From: Apostichopus japonicus
Taxonomy: Eukaryota > Echinodermata > Holothuroidea > Aspidochirotida > Stichopodidae
Assembly: GCF_037975245.1 (NCBI RefSeq)
Contig: NC_092577.1
Coordinates: 11,534,013-11,598,012, forward strand
Length of the DNA stretch: 64,000 nucleotides
Reading direction: 5' to 3'
Under the pieces are notes generated by a model. That model did not search any database, was not told the origin of the DNA, and was given only the letters and a program-made list of their open reading frames with translations. This document shows, one piece after another, positions 32,641-44,725 of this stretch (positions are counted from its first letter, which is position 1; every line of letters starts with the position of its first letter). Made by a program: the position numbers and the translations under genes.

Positions 32641-34862
32641 GCTGACATATCACATGACACACGATAAGGATTTTGATTAGCTCTTACTGAAAAAAATCAA
32701 AGCGGACTAAATGAGTCCGTCTTAAACTGCTGCTAAATCCTAAAAAAAAAACACTTCCCTAACCATCCAACAACGAGAATTGTAATTAAAATATGAAAAC
32801 ACATCAGAATATGTGGTCAAACCTTAGTACTAAATATGAGCAACGACAGTGAACGATATCGAGCCTTCCACGGTGGATTACTGCCGCCTTTTTCAGGAAT
32901 TCCCCTCTATGTTGCAACTTCATTAGACCCCTGACCTCAGTGATTACTTTCTATAGTACGTCAATACAGGCTGCATTGAATTTTACTATACGTGCATATA
33001 GACAGAGTACAGTACTGAGTATGGCCCCATGTAAATGGATACCGGTAATTCGTGCAAGAAAAATTATTGTAAACTGTGCTTTGTAGCAGTTGTTGTTATT
33101 ATCTTTTGTGAAGCACATTATTTTTGACATCAACCTTTGTGTGAGATCTTTACAATAGAATTAGGTAAGTAAACATTCACTCCAATATATTTGTTCATTT
33201 CTGCCATTGGTCATTTGCAATGAAACATAAATCGTTCGATATATGCAATTGCTAGCAAGTAGATCCTCATTGGGAATCTGTATATTGTTTCCATTGTAAC
33301 GGCCGTATTCCATAATGTAGCGCCGAATTGGCTAGACTGGGGTTTCTGTTTGTACTGCCTGCAGCTGCCATACTAATAACATTTCAATCATGATGGTGCA
33401 GAACAGTTTTCCGCAATTTGATGAATTCAAAATCATTGATTTCTTACAGATTTTCAAGAGAATGAATCTGGTATAACTACTGAAATTTGAAACTTCAGTT
33501 TAAGTAAAAATCTGAATTTTAATACCTTTCTTGAGTTGATCATAAACGAGCAAAGTCTCATTTCAAAACATAATTAAAACAAAATTTGAAGTGTTCTAGG
33601 CTAATTCAACATCACATTTATCTGGCTAAAGACATATTGAGGGTTGAATATAATCAAATGTTTTACGAGGGAAAGCACAATTAACAGTCACTAAATTGAC
33701 ATTGAAACGAAACTGCAGTCATACTGTTCGAACATGGGGCAGTGAGCCTTCATTTGACGGGTATAGCCTGTCTGCTGTTGGGTTTGTGTACAATGTAATT
33801 GTTATGAAACAAATGATGGTGCTCCATGGATATATGAAGACCTTCCTCTTTAGCAAAGTGGCGTTTCTTTAACGATATCGGCTACGGGTGTAGACGAAAA
33901 ATGTTGCTATCATTCCATTGTAACTACATTTGTGTATACCACATTTGCATTCTTAAGGAAAATCATTTTGAAATTAAATCCACAATTTCAGATATATGAA
34001 TTTTATTAAAGATCCCTACAATTAATTAGAGATATCTGAACTTAAATTCGTGCTAGTGTTATAACATTTAAGCAACTGGAAGACCATTTCCGAAAGAAGT
34101 TTGACCGAGGGAAGGGAAGGGACACGTGAGTATTAACTATTAACTAAATGGATATGGCCTTGTATTAAATAAGGATATCGAGCATTCACAATAGCATAGC
34201 AGTAAATGTGGGTCAGTGAACACAAGTATCTCATATATCTTTATTTTTTGGCTCAAATTGAGATGTTGTGTTTATATTAATGACGAAAATCAAGTTTGCA
34301 TGATGTGCATTTAACATGTTCAGAGAAATGTTGTTCTTTGCTAATATGGTTTAAGAAGAAAACGTTATTAGTACCGTAGATCAAATGCTGGTATAGAACA
34401 AGTCGTCTACGAAGTATTATATATATCATGGCTACTTATTTTGTACTTGGCCAATTTCTTTACAATCCTCACTTCGTTCGGTATTTTTCTGTAAAGGGAA
34501 GAGAGTGATCAGTATCACTCATGCTACTGCCGCTGACTCCGACATTGATCAGCTTTTCATTCCCACCAAAACACTTTGGAAAAAAAAAGTTACACTTTTC
34601 AATTATAACACCAACACCGACCCCCCCCCCCCCCCGGTATTTGCATTACTTTTTGCAAAGAATTATAGAAGTCTATCCAGTAAAACTAATACTAATAGAT
34701 GTCTTTGAACAAAAAGTTTACCCTTGACATCACTCACTCCCACCCCGCCCCCCATCGCGGTATTTGAATAACTGCATTATGATATAGCTAGAGAATTCCA
34801 CTAAACATCTAGTTTAATTAATGCTTTAGTATTCCTAATGCTCGCGACAACTACAGCAGTAT
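32641..34862. repeat. Duplicated spacer and 5' flank of copy 4
   Basis: No gene is seen. The stretch matches 60460-63380 and in part 9270-10760. A run of Cs lies at about 34620-34637. From about 34395 it parallels the flanks of copies 1 and 6. Upstream of that the partner region holds extra sequence, including a SINE fragment at 62010-62160. Confidence 0.65.
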
Positions 34863-34913
34863 GTGTCAATTTCTATATTATTTTGTAAATTGCAGGGCTC
34901 GTCATCAAGACAA

Positions 34914-37104
34914 ATGGCTTCGTCAACTCCTCTCACGGATCTGGCAGAGAACTTCTTCATGTGTTCTGTTTGCTTGGATCAATATAAAAGACCGAAACAG
35001 TTACCGTGTCTTCATCGATATTGTAGAAATTGCTTGAAGACAGTCATTCAAGGAAGCTATGATGGAAAGCTTAAGTGTCCATTGTGTAAACAAGAATACG
35101 TGATACCAGAAAATGGGGTTGACGATTTCAAGACCGACTTCCATATGAATAGTATGCTTGAGTTCATACAATTGCAAAAGTCTTTTGAAAATAAGGATAT
35201 AAAGCAATGTGTAAGCTGTTTGAAGAATACAGAAGTTTCAGCGTATTGTTTTAAGTGCAGAGATTACTTGTGTGAACAATGTTACAAGGTTCACGTCAGC
35301 AGTAAAATGTTTACAGATCACAAAACCCACATTCTGAGATTGGATAATATGGAAGCAAAGAATATGACACTGGATAAATTAACATCACTAACGGAAGATC
35401 CCAGGTGTCATATCCATGACAAAAAAGAAGCGCAATTATGCTGCAGTTCTTGCAGAAATGTACCTGTGTGCTTGGCTTTTACATATAATAAGCATAAAGG
35501 TCATGACCTGCATGCATGACGTAACCGAATAGCAGAACGTGAAAGAAAACTACTGAAACAAGAACTTGTTGAACTAACCAAATACAAGGGTAAACTATAC
35601 GAATTGCCAACGAAAATACAAATTTCTCAACAGAAGCTGAATAAAAATGCCATGGAAAGGACAGAAAGACTAAGAAATCAGCACCAGCAACAGACACACA
35701 AGATTAAATATCAATTTGCGGAATGTACTAAGGAACGAAAAAGGGTTTTAGAGGACATCGAAAGCAGAAGAAGCGAAAACGTTCGTCGGATAACTCTTAA
35801 TTTGGAAGAGGAGTTGAGCCAAGTGAGAAAGAAATATGATAAACTCAGGAAAACAACGAATCAAAAATATGACAACGAATCTGAAGAGTTTATAAACAAA
35901 TGTGATAAGGTTAAGAGCGAGCTCTTAACCAAACTTCGCAGCCTAGATGTTAACTTGAGGAATTTGACAACAGCAAAAGACCTGCTTGTAGGGCAAAATA
36001 AAGTTTAACTAAAGCAATTAAGAGAATGTTGCGAACAGATTATTAAAAGATACGAGAACCTCACAGCAACGTCTTCATCTATTCTTGCTTCTAAAGACGA
36101 TTGGACAAACGCTCAGTGTATTCCTGATATTAGAGTAGCATGTGAACACCTCATAAAAGAAATGAAAAAAAGAATTCCCAGAGGTAGAATCTTTATTTGA
36201 TTTCGATATCAGTGATATAACGAAGGTTATTAGAGATAACGTCAAGATTGCTCAGCATAAAAAGTCAGTGGTTGATGTTGCAGGAATCAAAGTTAAAGGT
36301 AAATATTCCACTGATATTTTAAGCAGAGGAGATGTCAAGATTTTCATAATGCACAAGGCATCTGGAGGGTATTTACACATCACTGTGTTCAACAGAAATG
36401 GTGAATTACAACGACAGGATCAGATCAAGAGTGATAAGGGCGTGGTCATCTGCGGTTTGTTGTCTGAGTTCAAAGTTATCATTGAAGTTCTTTGTACTTA
36501 TGAAATCGGTATTTACGATGTACGTGATGGTACATTTACCAAGAAGAACATTCGTGACGTCAATACTATGTGGCCATCTGATCAGTACGTGAGTTGTGTA
36601 ACTACAGATCCTGTAAAGAATCACATTATTGTTGGTACTGACAGAAGATATGTGTATGTATATACTGATCAAATGAATTACAGCCACATGATTACACTAC
36701 CAGATGTTATCGATGAAACGTATGATATAACTGTTCATAGAGGTAGTCTCCTGGTATGTGGCATCTATACTGAGAGAGCAGCATATGCAGTCAGCATGTA
36801 GGAATCACATAGTAAACTGATGTATGAATTCACCAAACCAGATCTTGATGGATTGGACTGGAAAGCTTTCACTGTATGCACAGACAAGGATGAGTTCATC
36901 TACATGCTATGGAAAGCAGGCATCTTACATCGGCCGAGATGTATTCTGGTGCAATACAGTCAGGGTGGTCGACAGTTACTCACAACAAGAACAGTAGATG
37001 TTGATGTTAACCGTGTGTCAACATTTGAAGAGAACGGGATAGAAAAACTCTTGATGACCACATCGATGGGATCTTTCTACACGTTCGACCTTGTAGTGAT
37101 GTAA
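34914..37104 (+). pseudogene. TRIM-family copy 4, multiple lesions, mosaic sequence
   Basis: The conserved ATG lies 18 nt after the acceptor AG at 34894-34895. The RING and B-box 1 are intact. In B-box 2 the codon equivalent to Cys189 is Phe, removing a zinc ligand. A 4-nt duplication near 35511-35518 followed by a 1-nt deletion exposes TGA at 35517-35519, ending the first product at 201 residues. TAA at 36006-36008 replaces a Glu codon. One extra A in the run at 36165-36171 shifts the frame, and TAG at 36799-36801 replaces a Glu codon. The rest of the propeller is open to TAA at 37102-37104. The first half resembles copies 1 and 6, and the propeller resembles copies 3 and 5. Confidence 0.9.
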
Positions 37105-38582
37105 AAATAGGAAATTTTTCAAGTCATTAATATAAGCAACCTTAGAACTTCAGGGTGCTCTCAGCCTTAATATACTGACATTTATTCATCGAGAAATATT
37201 ACTTCTTAGGTTTATATAACAATGTTTGATATATTTAATAACTTGATTATTTAGATCGGACAGATAATCTCTATAAACAGCATCAGCATGACTTACACTT
37301 TGTTGATATATTTCAACAGCTGATCGGAATAGTGATATAATAATAATAATAATAATAAACAGTTCTTATTAAGCGCCCGTAACAGAAGTCTCAGGGCGCT
37401 TTACAAATAAAAAGGTCAAAAAATACATAAAGAATACAAGATATCCATTCTTATCTTCCTGGTAAAATATTTCATCTGATTAAGGCAGCTCCTTGGTGGG
37501 AATCACTGATATAAAGTTGCTTCCGAGAATATTCCATTTGTGGAGGTGCGCCCCTCTTGAATGTAGACCATGGCAAAGGCAAATATGTACTTAACGAGAT
37601 ATAGTAACTCACCGAGGTATATATGACAGGAATACACTAAAACAATGAAAGACTAATTAAAAATTAATTATTGAAAAAGTGTATCATTGTACATGCACCT
37701 CTAAATGTACCTGACTGTCTATCAAATTAAATAATGTGAGATAATTGTTTAGGTTAAATTTATTTTGCATATATACTTCTGTATATTATTACTTTAAAGG
37801 AATATATCAATATACACTCTTAGGTTGTTTTGTTTGTAAACTTTTACTTTTTTGGAATTTTATTTCATCCAACTGTACAGTTGATAAAGTTTAAACATTC
37901 AAATATCCGAACCAAAATCTGTTACACATATTTAAAAAACAAAATTAACATATAAGAAATCGTTTTAATCATCATTTTTAATCATCTTTCAAATACAATT
38001 TTGTTTGTGATTCTTTCTTCTCTATCAATCTGAACAAATCTTGGCGACTTGTAAGTCGTAAATATGTCTGACATTTATTTTTCTCACAAATATCGTCTTT
38101 CTTCTCTGCATTGCGTCAGTTTCGGGGTTGGTGTGTCGGGGGGGGGGGGGTTATCGTAATATGTCTGCTGTAGCGAAAAAGAGAGATGTATTTGCATCTC
38201 CTTTCAGATCCAACAGGTCCTTTTTAACTAATTGAGCTGATGTCATGGTTATGCGTCTCTCTTTGTTGCTGAAATTCATTTATTTCATTTTATGAAAATA
38301 AAAGTCTTACCAAGGCCACATAATGTCAAGATTTTTAAATAAAGGGCTCTGATGTGGCATAGGTATACTCCTAATTTGACTTTAGTGTGGTTCAATTAAG
38401 CAGAACATTTGTTGTACTAGAGCTTTTTGGAGCAGAATTTAGTTTAGAAAGAAATAATCCAACCGCTGCTGATTCTCTTTTATTTGGACACGATCTGTAT
38501 ATATTTTCCATCTTTATATTACATTGAATGACATACAAAAAGGCATCAAAAGATGATTAGCAACATTAGGTACATTCACACA

Positions 38583-38583
<1 letters not shown>
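37105..38583. repeat. 3' flank of copy 4 with SINE tail and satellite
   Basis: No gene is seen. At 37337-37359 is a (TAA)n tract joined to 'aacagttcttattaagcgc', the reverse complement of the 3' end of the SINE at 42724-43085, so a truncated antisense SINE continues to about 37420. Satellite words appear at 37670-37740. From 38110 the sequence parallels the 3' flanks of copies 3 and 5. Confidence 0.55.
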
Positions 38584-38621
<38 letters not shown>

Positions 38622-38622
38622 G
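38584..38622. repeat. (TA)n microsatellite
   Basis: Pure alternating TA, at the left border of the GC-richer insertion that follows. Confidence 0.9.
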
Positions 38623-38644
38623 AGAAAACAACCTAATTTTCTCG

Positions 38645-39664
38645 TGTGTACGTATTTTCTATCTTGCCTGTTTTACCGTATTAAAATGTTTCTTACGTAA
38701 TGTTTAAGCTAGGAGGTCTCTAGTATGTGTAACTTGAGTATCATTTTATTGCTGGCTGTGAGAGTTGGTTCTTCCTGCCGGGGCTTTATGTAAACAGTCC
38801 GGTGGACAAGGCCTCCTTCGTTCTTAGTATACGGGGAATTTTTAGGGGTGCATACAGCGGACAGCGGGCGGGGTTAGCTCACATTCGTATAGCGCTGTAG
38901 AGAGCGTTGACCGGCTGAATTGGGTTATGGCGGTTGTCAATCTTCCTGGCTATTTCTTTATTGGCTAGTTAATCGTGTATAGGCTTCAACACAGTTACGG
39001 GGTCGCTTATAATGCCGTGCAAGGAGCGTTCTTAGGCATTACGTAAGGGTATATTTAGAGTAAGTTGCCAGGCAGAATCTATGCCGAATTTGTACGTTGT
39101 TTTAAGGACTTAGATTATTTTTGGCTTGTGCAGAGGATCGAGTAATGCACTCTGCAGCTGCGCTGCGTAACTGCTTGTGCCTGCGCAAGGTCGTCGCAGC
39201 GTAGGGTTCGCGGGCTGACGAACCTCATCGTTAGCTGCGCTGCGTTGTCCTATGGAGCTATAAACAGATGGCTCCATGGTTGTCCTTACGCTGCGTCGCC
39301 CTTGACGCAGTACCGATATTTAGTCTGCGTTGTACCTGCGTTGTCTTTGGCGCAGCGCCTAGTTAGCAGTGCTGCTCTACAGTCTATATATAAGGGATTA
39401 GTTTGCCTTGACAGGGCTAGTTAATGTACGCCACCCTTATTTTTGTGTTTAGGTTTTATTGTATCACTTTCTGTATATATTATTTGGTTATTACTTAACG
39501 AAAGATGTACGGCAGGTACATTGTTTATCTAATTATACTTTTTAAACTCTTAATGCACTGTTAGTGTACTTCGTTTCAACGGTGTCCTCGAGTCTCTCTC
39601 TGTACAACCCCCTTCCTCACTTGCCGACTGGGTACTGCACCATACCATCGAAGCGGAAAGCGTT

Positions 39665-39667
<3 letters not shown>
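38645..39667 (+). mobile_element. Possible solo LTR or other inserted GC-richer element
   Basis: About 1 kb between two (TA)n tracts with clearly different composition from its surroundings. It starts TGTGTACG and ends GTTACA, has a TATA-like 'tctatatataaggg' at about 39390, and contains repeated 'gctgcgctgcgt' and 'gcgcagcg' words at 39150-39360. A perfect 8-bp hairpin (cgagaaaa/ttttctcg) sits just left of it at 38622-38645. No protein is encoded. No target-site duplication is clear because both borders are TA repeats. Confidence 0.35.
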
Positions 39668-39719
<52 letters not shown>

Positions 39720-39770
39720 TTTACATATAAGTATTTACATCAACTTAATAATTTATCATAAATTTATCAT

Positions 39771-39837
<67 letters not shown>

Positions 39838-39850
39838 ATATATTTTTTTT
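39668..39850. repeat. (TA)n tracts
   Basis: Two long alternating TA tracts (about 39668-39715 and 39770-39842), separated by about 55 nt of unrelated sequence, ending in a T run. Confidence 0.9.
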
Positions 39851-42180
39851 TAATACAGATTGAGATATTAAATCTCATGTCAGTAACATAGCATATGAAC
39901 CTATTTAATTTCAATCTTAAATGGGTGTAACAAACCATAAATAAAATTTGCTAATCTAAGTTAATATTTTGTCAGAGGATACTTAGTTTTTCACTTATTT
40001 TAGTAAATAGAAACAAATATATGATCTTGATCGAAACGGTCTTTGAAACTAAACAGAATGCGTGATTTGCGTCAGACGATTGCACCTGTATTCGTGCTAA
40101 ATAATCGGGTTTGTCTGGATGGGTAAATTCCACAATACTAAGAAACACACGCATAGACGCATTAAATGTTCAACGTCAGTTTAATACAAGTAATTAGTCA
40201 TTGCTGTTATGGTAAAGTGTGATTAATCTAGCTTCCCAATAGAAACCTTAACTTACAATTGGCGTATGCCGTTAATGATGTATCCAATATATGCTATGGT
40301 GTGTTTGGTAATTAGGTAAAATGAGTGTCTATATTGTTCAACAATGACGTTTGTGAAGTAGTTTTTTCAGTGCAATTGTATTATTGAAATATGAGTAAAA
40401 TGGCTTCAATGAGTTGATGAAGAATGAATGGAACAATATCTCTTCTTCCTCCAAAGAGCGGAATGCATGATCATGTTTATTTCACATTAGCATCCTTTAT
40501 TCGAGGAAATGGAATAGCTGTTGTTAATATGAGAAGTGGAGATATTATGACCTACACATTTCATCATAACTTTGTATTTGCAACACGACTGCCTCCCACA
40601 CTACGATAAAAGGAGGTCTGTCATATATAGTAATGTGTCACAGAGAAAGGATGTCTTTGATTGATCGTAACTGATAATATCGCAATAATTCATTTTTGTT
40701 TAATGTGAGGTTCCTACAAAAACGGGAACATAAATAGATGTATTAATTTGAGAAACGGTACCAACTGATGGATATGTTATGATCATCTTTTTGTATCTTC
40801 TGCTTACTTTCAACGCATTTAAATTACTACTTATCACATTTGGGAAATTTCAAAATATGGTTTTATTATGCCATTTTCTAAAGCAAATCTAGACAGATAA
40901 AGGCATTTAATTGCATCCATTGATATGGATAATAGTATCACTTTTGAGGAAGTATCCACAGAAAGCCTTTCTTGGATATGGCAGTTGTAAGTGACGGCGC
41001 TGTAGTGGGATAATGACAGAAACAATTGCCTTGCCTAATCATTATTCTTCATTATGAATTTCGATATAGGATTTTTTTTTTGATTAACATCAAGAAAAGA
41101 ATCACAAAGTTGGAGTGGGGAAAGAAGTGTAAATATAAATAATAGAAATTCGAACTATAAATGTTTAAGATTGAATGGAATTCAGTTTTAACGCTGATAA
41201 ATATAGCGGCAAGTTTAGTTTTTGCTTAATGCAAACAATCTTTGGCAGATGGAAATTATGATGAGATTTAAGATATCATAGGGGGAAAGTAATAACACGC
41301 TCATCGTGATGATTTAACTTACAGCTGACTTGTGTTTGAAAAATTGGTTTGTTAATACTACGTGTAACTTCGTGTAGTTAACAGGGTCAAAGACAAACTA
41401 AATGTATTGATAAATATTTCGCGTGACAACGAGCTATAGGTCTGTCACTGTACACCCCATTTTCCTGTCAACGTAGAATGCATATCAAAACTGTTTCTGC
41501 TAGTATTATAGGGTAAACATAACAAGAAAGTTGGTAGTAACTTGATATATTCTGACGTTTACTATTATTAATAAGACGAGATCAGCTTCAAGTGACCAGA
41601 AGAGCAATTTGTATGAACATAAAGAACCAATAGTAAGTTCCACACTCATTACGAACAGAGGAACCGCCCCTTTAATTTATTAAGCGGATAAATTGTGCCG
41701 CAAGTTTAGTTGTTGTTTAATGCAAACAATCTGAGCGATGAAAAGTATGATGGTGTTTCAGATATAACAGCTGAAAAAGTAATACCATCGTGATTAAGTC
41801 CAAGTAACTGAAGTGCAACTGTCTTGCGTTTGAAAACATTTTATTTACACAACGCGTAACTTCGTGTACTTTACAGTGTCAAAGTCTAACTATATTAAGT
41901 TGATAAATCCATCGATCGTGTGACAGATCTGCCACGGTGAACGCCATTTTTCTTTCAACGTGAAATGCATATTGAATCTGTTTCTGCTAGTATTCGAGGG
42001 GATATATACCATAAAAGTTTAAATTATACTTGGCATACTGACGTTTACTACAACTAGTAAGACGACAGCAGCTTCAGGTGACCAGAAGAGCAGTTAGTAT
42101 AAACATAACGAACCAATAGTAAGTTACACTCTAATAACTCAAAGAGGAACCACCCCTTTCTATCGTCAGTAAAACTAATG
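39851..42180. repeat. Segmental duplication block, partner of 15160-17560
   Basis: Nearly identical to the block after copy 2, with the same internal ~540-nt tandem pair (about 41100-41670 and 41675-42170). A 61-codon frame at 40424-40609 is disrupted by a frameshift in the partner, so I do not call it a gene. Confidence 0.75.
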
Positions 42181-42723
42181 TAGGCCTATAACTGTATTAT
42201 GTGGGTATTGTTGGAGTAACTGTTCTGAGACTAGAAGGGTACTTTACACACGATCATACCAATTTGTTTAATATTATCCACTTGTAACTGAAGTCGAAGA
42301 AAATGCAATAATTCTTCGCTGTATTGAAACAGCTTTCCTTCATTCTCTTTTCTGGTTTTGTTTATTCTTATCAATGAATAATATTAACCCATTTTTCTAT
42401 CATCTTCTGGTATGGTATATTCTAGAAATTTGAAATGGTCGGTTGTACCAGAAATGACAGTTACGTAATGACTTCCGTTCATATACACATGATATACATT
42501 AACCAGGTAATGTATATAGATTTTTGCATACATGATAGCTGGTAAGATGCCCTTATAGTATGAAAAGTTTAATATTGCGATCACTGGCTACGAGCAGTTT
42601 ATTCAAGATCCATATGTGGTGGATTTTGTAAGGAGGTAGTTAGTATTGAATGAGTATAACGATATCGATGTTTCCGAGAAGGATACACGAAAAATGAAAC
42701 ATCGACCCTCCCTCCTTTGAACG
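42181..42723. other. Spacer, partly shared with 17560-17760
   Basis: No gene is seen. Some phrases match the sequence left of the pogo-like element ('agctggtaagat', 'catatg-tggattttgtaa'). This suggests the same spacer without the transposon. Confidence 0.5.
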
Positions 42724-43085
42724 GAGGGCGTTGTGGTCAAGTGGTTAAGGCAGTGGACTTGTAATCTTAGGATTACAGGTTCGAGTCCTGGCCAGATCAT
42801 AGCGTTTTGTCCTTGGGCAAGGCACTTTATCTCCATTGCCTTTCTCAACCCAGATGTATAAATGGGGTATTGCGAGGTGACTTGTAAATGTAGTTGCGTG
42901 CACCGGTTTGTGGCTGCATCCTATGGGAAGTGACCCAGGGGACACGTGGTTGTGGTGCACTGCGGTACCCCAGGAGAGATTGTTTGAATTGTGCACAATT
43001 TGGTGTGTAGGTGTGACAAGTTACCAATGAACAGGGTTAAGTAAGTTGCGCTATATAAGAACTGTTAATTATTATTATTATTTGA
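42724..43085 (+). mobile_element. Full-length tRNA-derived SINE (family B)
   Basis: The head is tRNA-like, with an A box around 'gtggtcaagtggttaagg', an anticodon arm reading 'ggacttgtaatc' and a B box 'ggttcgagtcc'. The body includes 'ccttgggcaaggcactttatc', a segment common in animal SINEs. The 3' end is 'gcgctatataagaactgtt' followed by (ATT)n at 43070-43081. A truncated antisense relative is at 37337-37420. Confidence 0.75.
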
Positions 43086-43744
43086 ACTACAAATACAGTA
43101 CTTCACAATACGTTTAGTGTAAGCATCATTTCGCCGATTGTTTAATACAGATCTCTGAATGGAAATATAATGCTACCAGAACCTACTGTGCTAACTACTG
43201 TTTATTCAGATTTGAAACATCGATATCCAGTAAAGTTGTGCACATTTCTTTTTAAGGCTCCGCATACATTCTGCAACTAGATGCAATCTATGTAACATAA
43301 CTCACACAATCTTTCATGAAAATCAATGTTTGTGAACTTCCCTTTTACGATAGGGTGTTTACTATTTGTACAGCGGATTTTAAATAAGTTTACTCCGTGG
43401 TGGAAATTTAAGTTATTCAAGTAACTCAAGTTTCTCCTTGTACATTATTGAAACTTTGCAATGAGAGTTACTGTTAAATTCGCCTTACCAGTCTTGTTTA
43501 CAAACATCAATTAGTCGTTGATCTATATTTGCTTTGAGCCAAGTCTTAAATATTACAGGGTATTGCATTTGAGGGGTAACGTCCAATACAAGCAAGAAAA
43601 TGTGTTTGTGCAAAGATCGACAATTTTACTACAAATTCACCAAATAAAATATGCTATTTCCTTTATTGGGATTACTCTTTCTCAAACTATTGAAACATGG
43701 TAATGTAAGTTATTGAAATTTCTATCACATGAATATTACCACAA
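43086..43744. other. 5' flank of TRIM copy 5
   Basis: No gene is seen. The stretch matches 21420-22120 upstream of copy 3 up to 'atcacatgaatatta', where the Penelope-like remnant begins. Confidence 0.6.
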
Positions 43745-43747
43745 TAT

Positions 43748-44620
43748 GTGCAAATTTATGTCCATTTTATAATATATGATGTTGCACCTCTAAATTCTAA
43801 CCCTAAACCAATTCAGCATGGTACTTTTAAATGTGATCATACTTCGAGATGCATCGTCTGCAGCCACCACATTGTTGAATCGAATTCCATCACCATCACT
43901 AGCGACAGTCTACAACTCACACACAAAAATAAGGGCCACATCACTTGCAAAACCACTAATGTCATTTATCTGATCTATTAAAGAATTTTCGGCATCCAGT
44001 ATGTTGGTGAAAATAAAACCACCCTCAAAAAGCGGTTCTATGGTCACATGTCCACAGTCAACACCATGAAGACTGAGACCCCGATTTAAGAACACTTTAA
44101 CCTTTCCACCCTTCCCTACACGGGACTGAATCCTTAGGTAGCCGCCCTGAGCTAGAACGAATCAGCAGAGAGAGACTGTGGATGCAACGCCTTCGCCATT
44201 CACCATTCAACCTCATGGGCTCAACATTCAGGAAGGACATGACATACTTTTTCTCACGGTCCCCCCTCCACCTCCATCTCCCCTCATTATCCCTCTGTCA
44301 CACTTTTCCTCGTAACTTTCCACTTTTTCTTCTCCACACCTTTCTGTCTTTGTCCTTATATAGTTTATTCCCTACCCGCTTCCTTTAATCCCCTCTTTGT
44401 CGCTCTACAGTTTATCTCCTACCTCTCCTCTTCCCCTGTTGGTTTCTTTCATTCTTCTCACCATCCCTTGTCTACTAATCCCCTTACATCTATATTTTAT
44501 GTTCACCATGCTTATTAACCTGTTTGTATTCTGTGCGTGTGTTTTCCCCTTCTGTTACTGTTACTTGTCATCTAGCCTTTGAAAAAGTTAGGATCCAAAC
44601 GTCAGGCCAACTTACTTTTA
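43748..44620 (+). mobile_element. Penelope-like element 3' end with GIY-YIG domain, decayed
   Basis: One frame reads through two stops and gives a Cys-rich stretch (CDHTSRCIVCSHH) followed by TTNVIYLIY and FGIQYVGENKTTLKKRFYGH. This is the layout of the GIY-YIG endonuclease domain at the C-terminus of Penelope-like retroelements. A frameshifted continuation gives RERLWMQRLRHSPFNLMG, matching the usual end of that domain. The tail at 44580-44610 (gaaaaagttaggatccaaacg) is a typical non-coding 3' end. The element is absent from the matching flank of copy 3, so it inserted after the duplication. It sits within about 100 nt of the splice acceptor of copy 5. Confidence 0.75.
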
Positions 44621-44725
44621 CACTTTCTTTTACATAGGCTCTTTAGTGGATAAGCAGTTTGCTAACTGCTTTATTTTACTTTAATTTTATAAATTGCAGT
44701 ATCAGAATCTCGTCAATCAAGCTCA

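Noticed and set aside
40424-40609. Small ORF of 61 codons
   Set aside because: The duplicate at about 15750-15930 carries a frameshift and stop, so the frame is not maintained.
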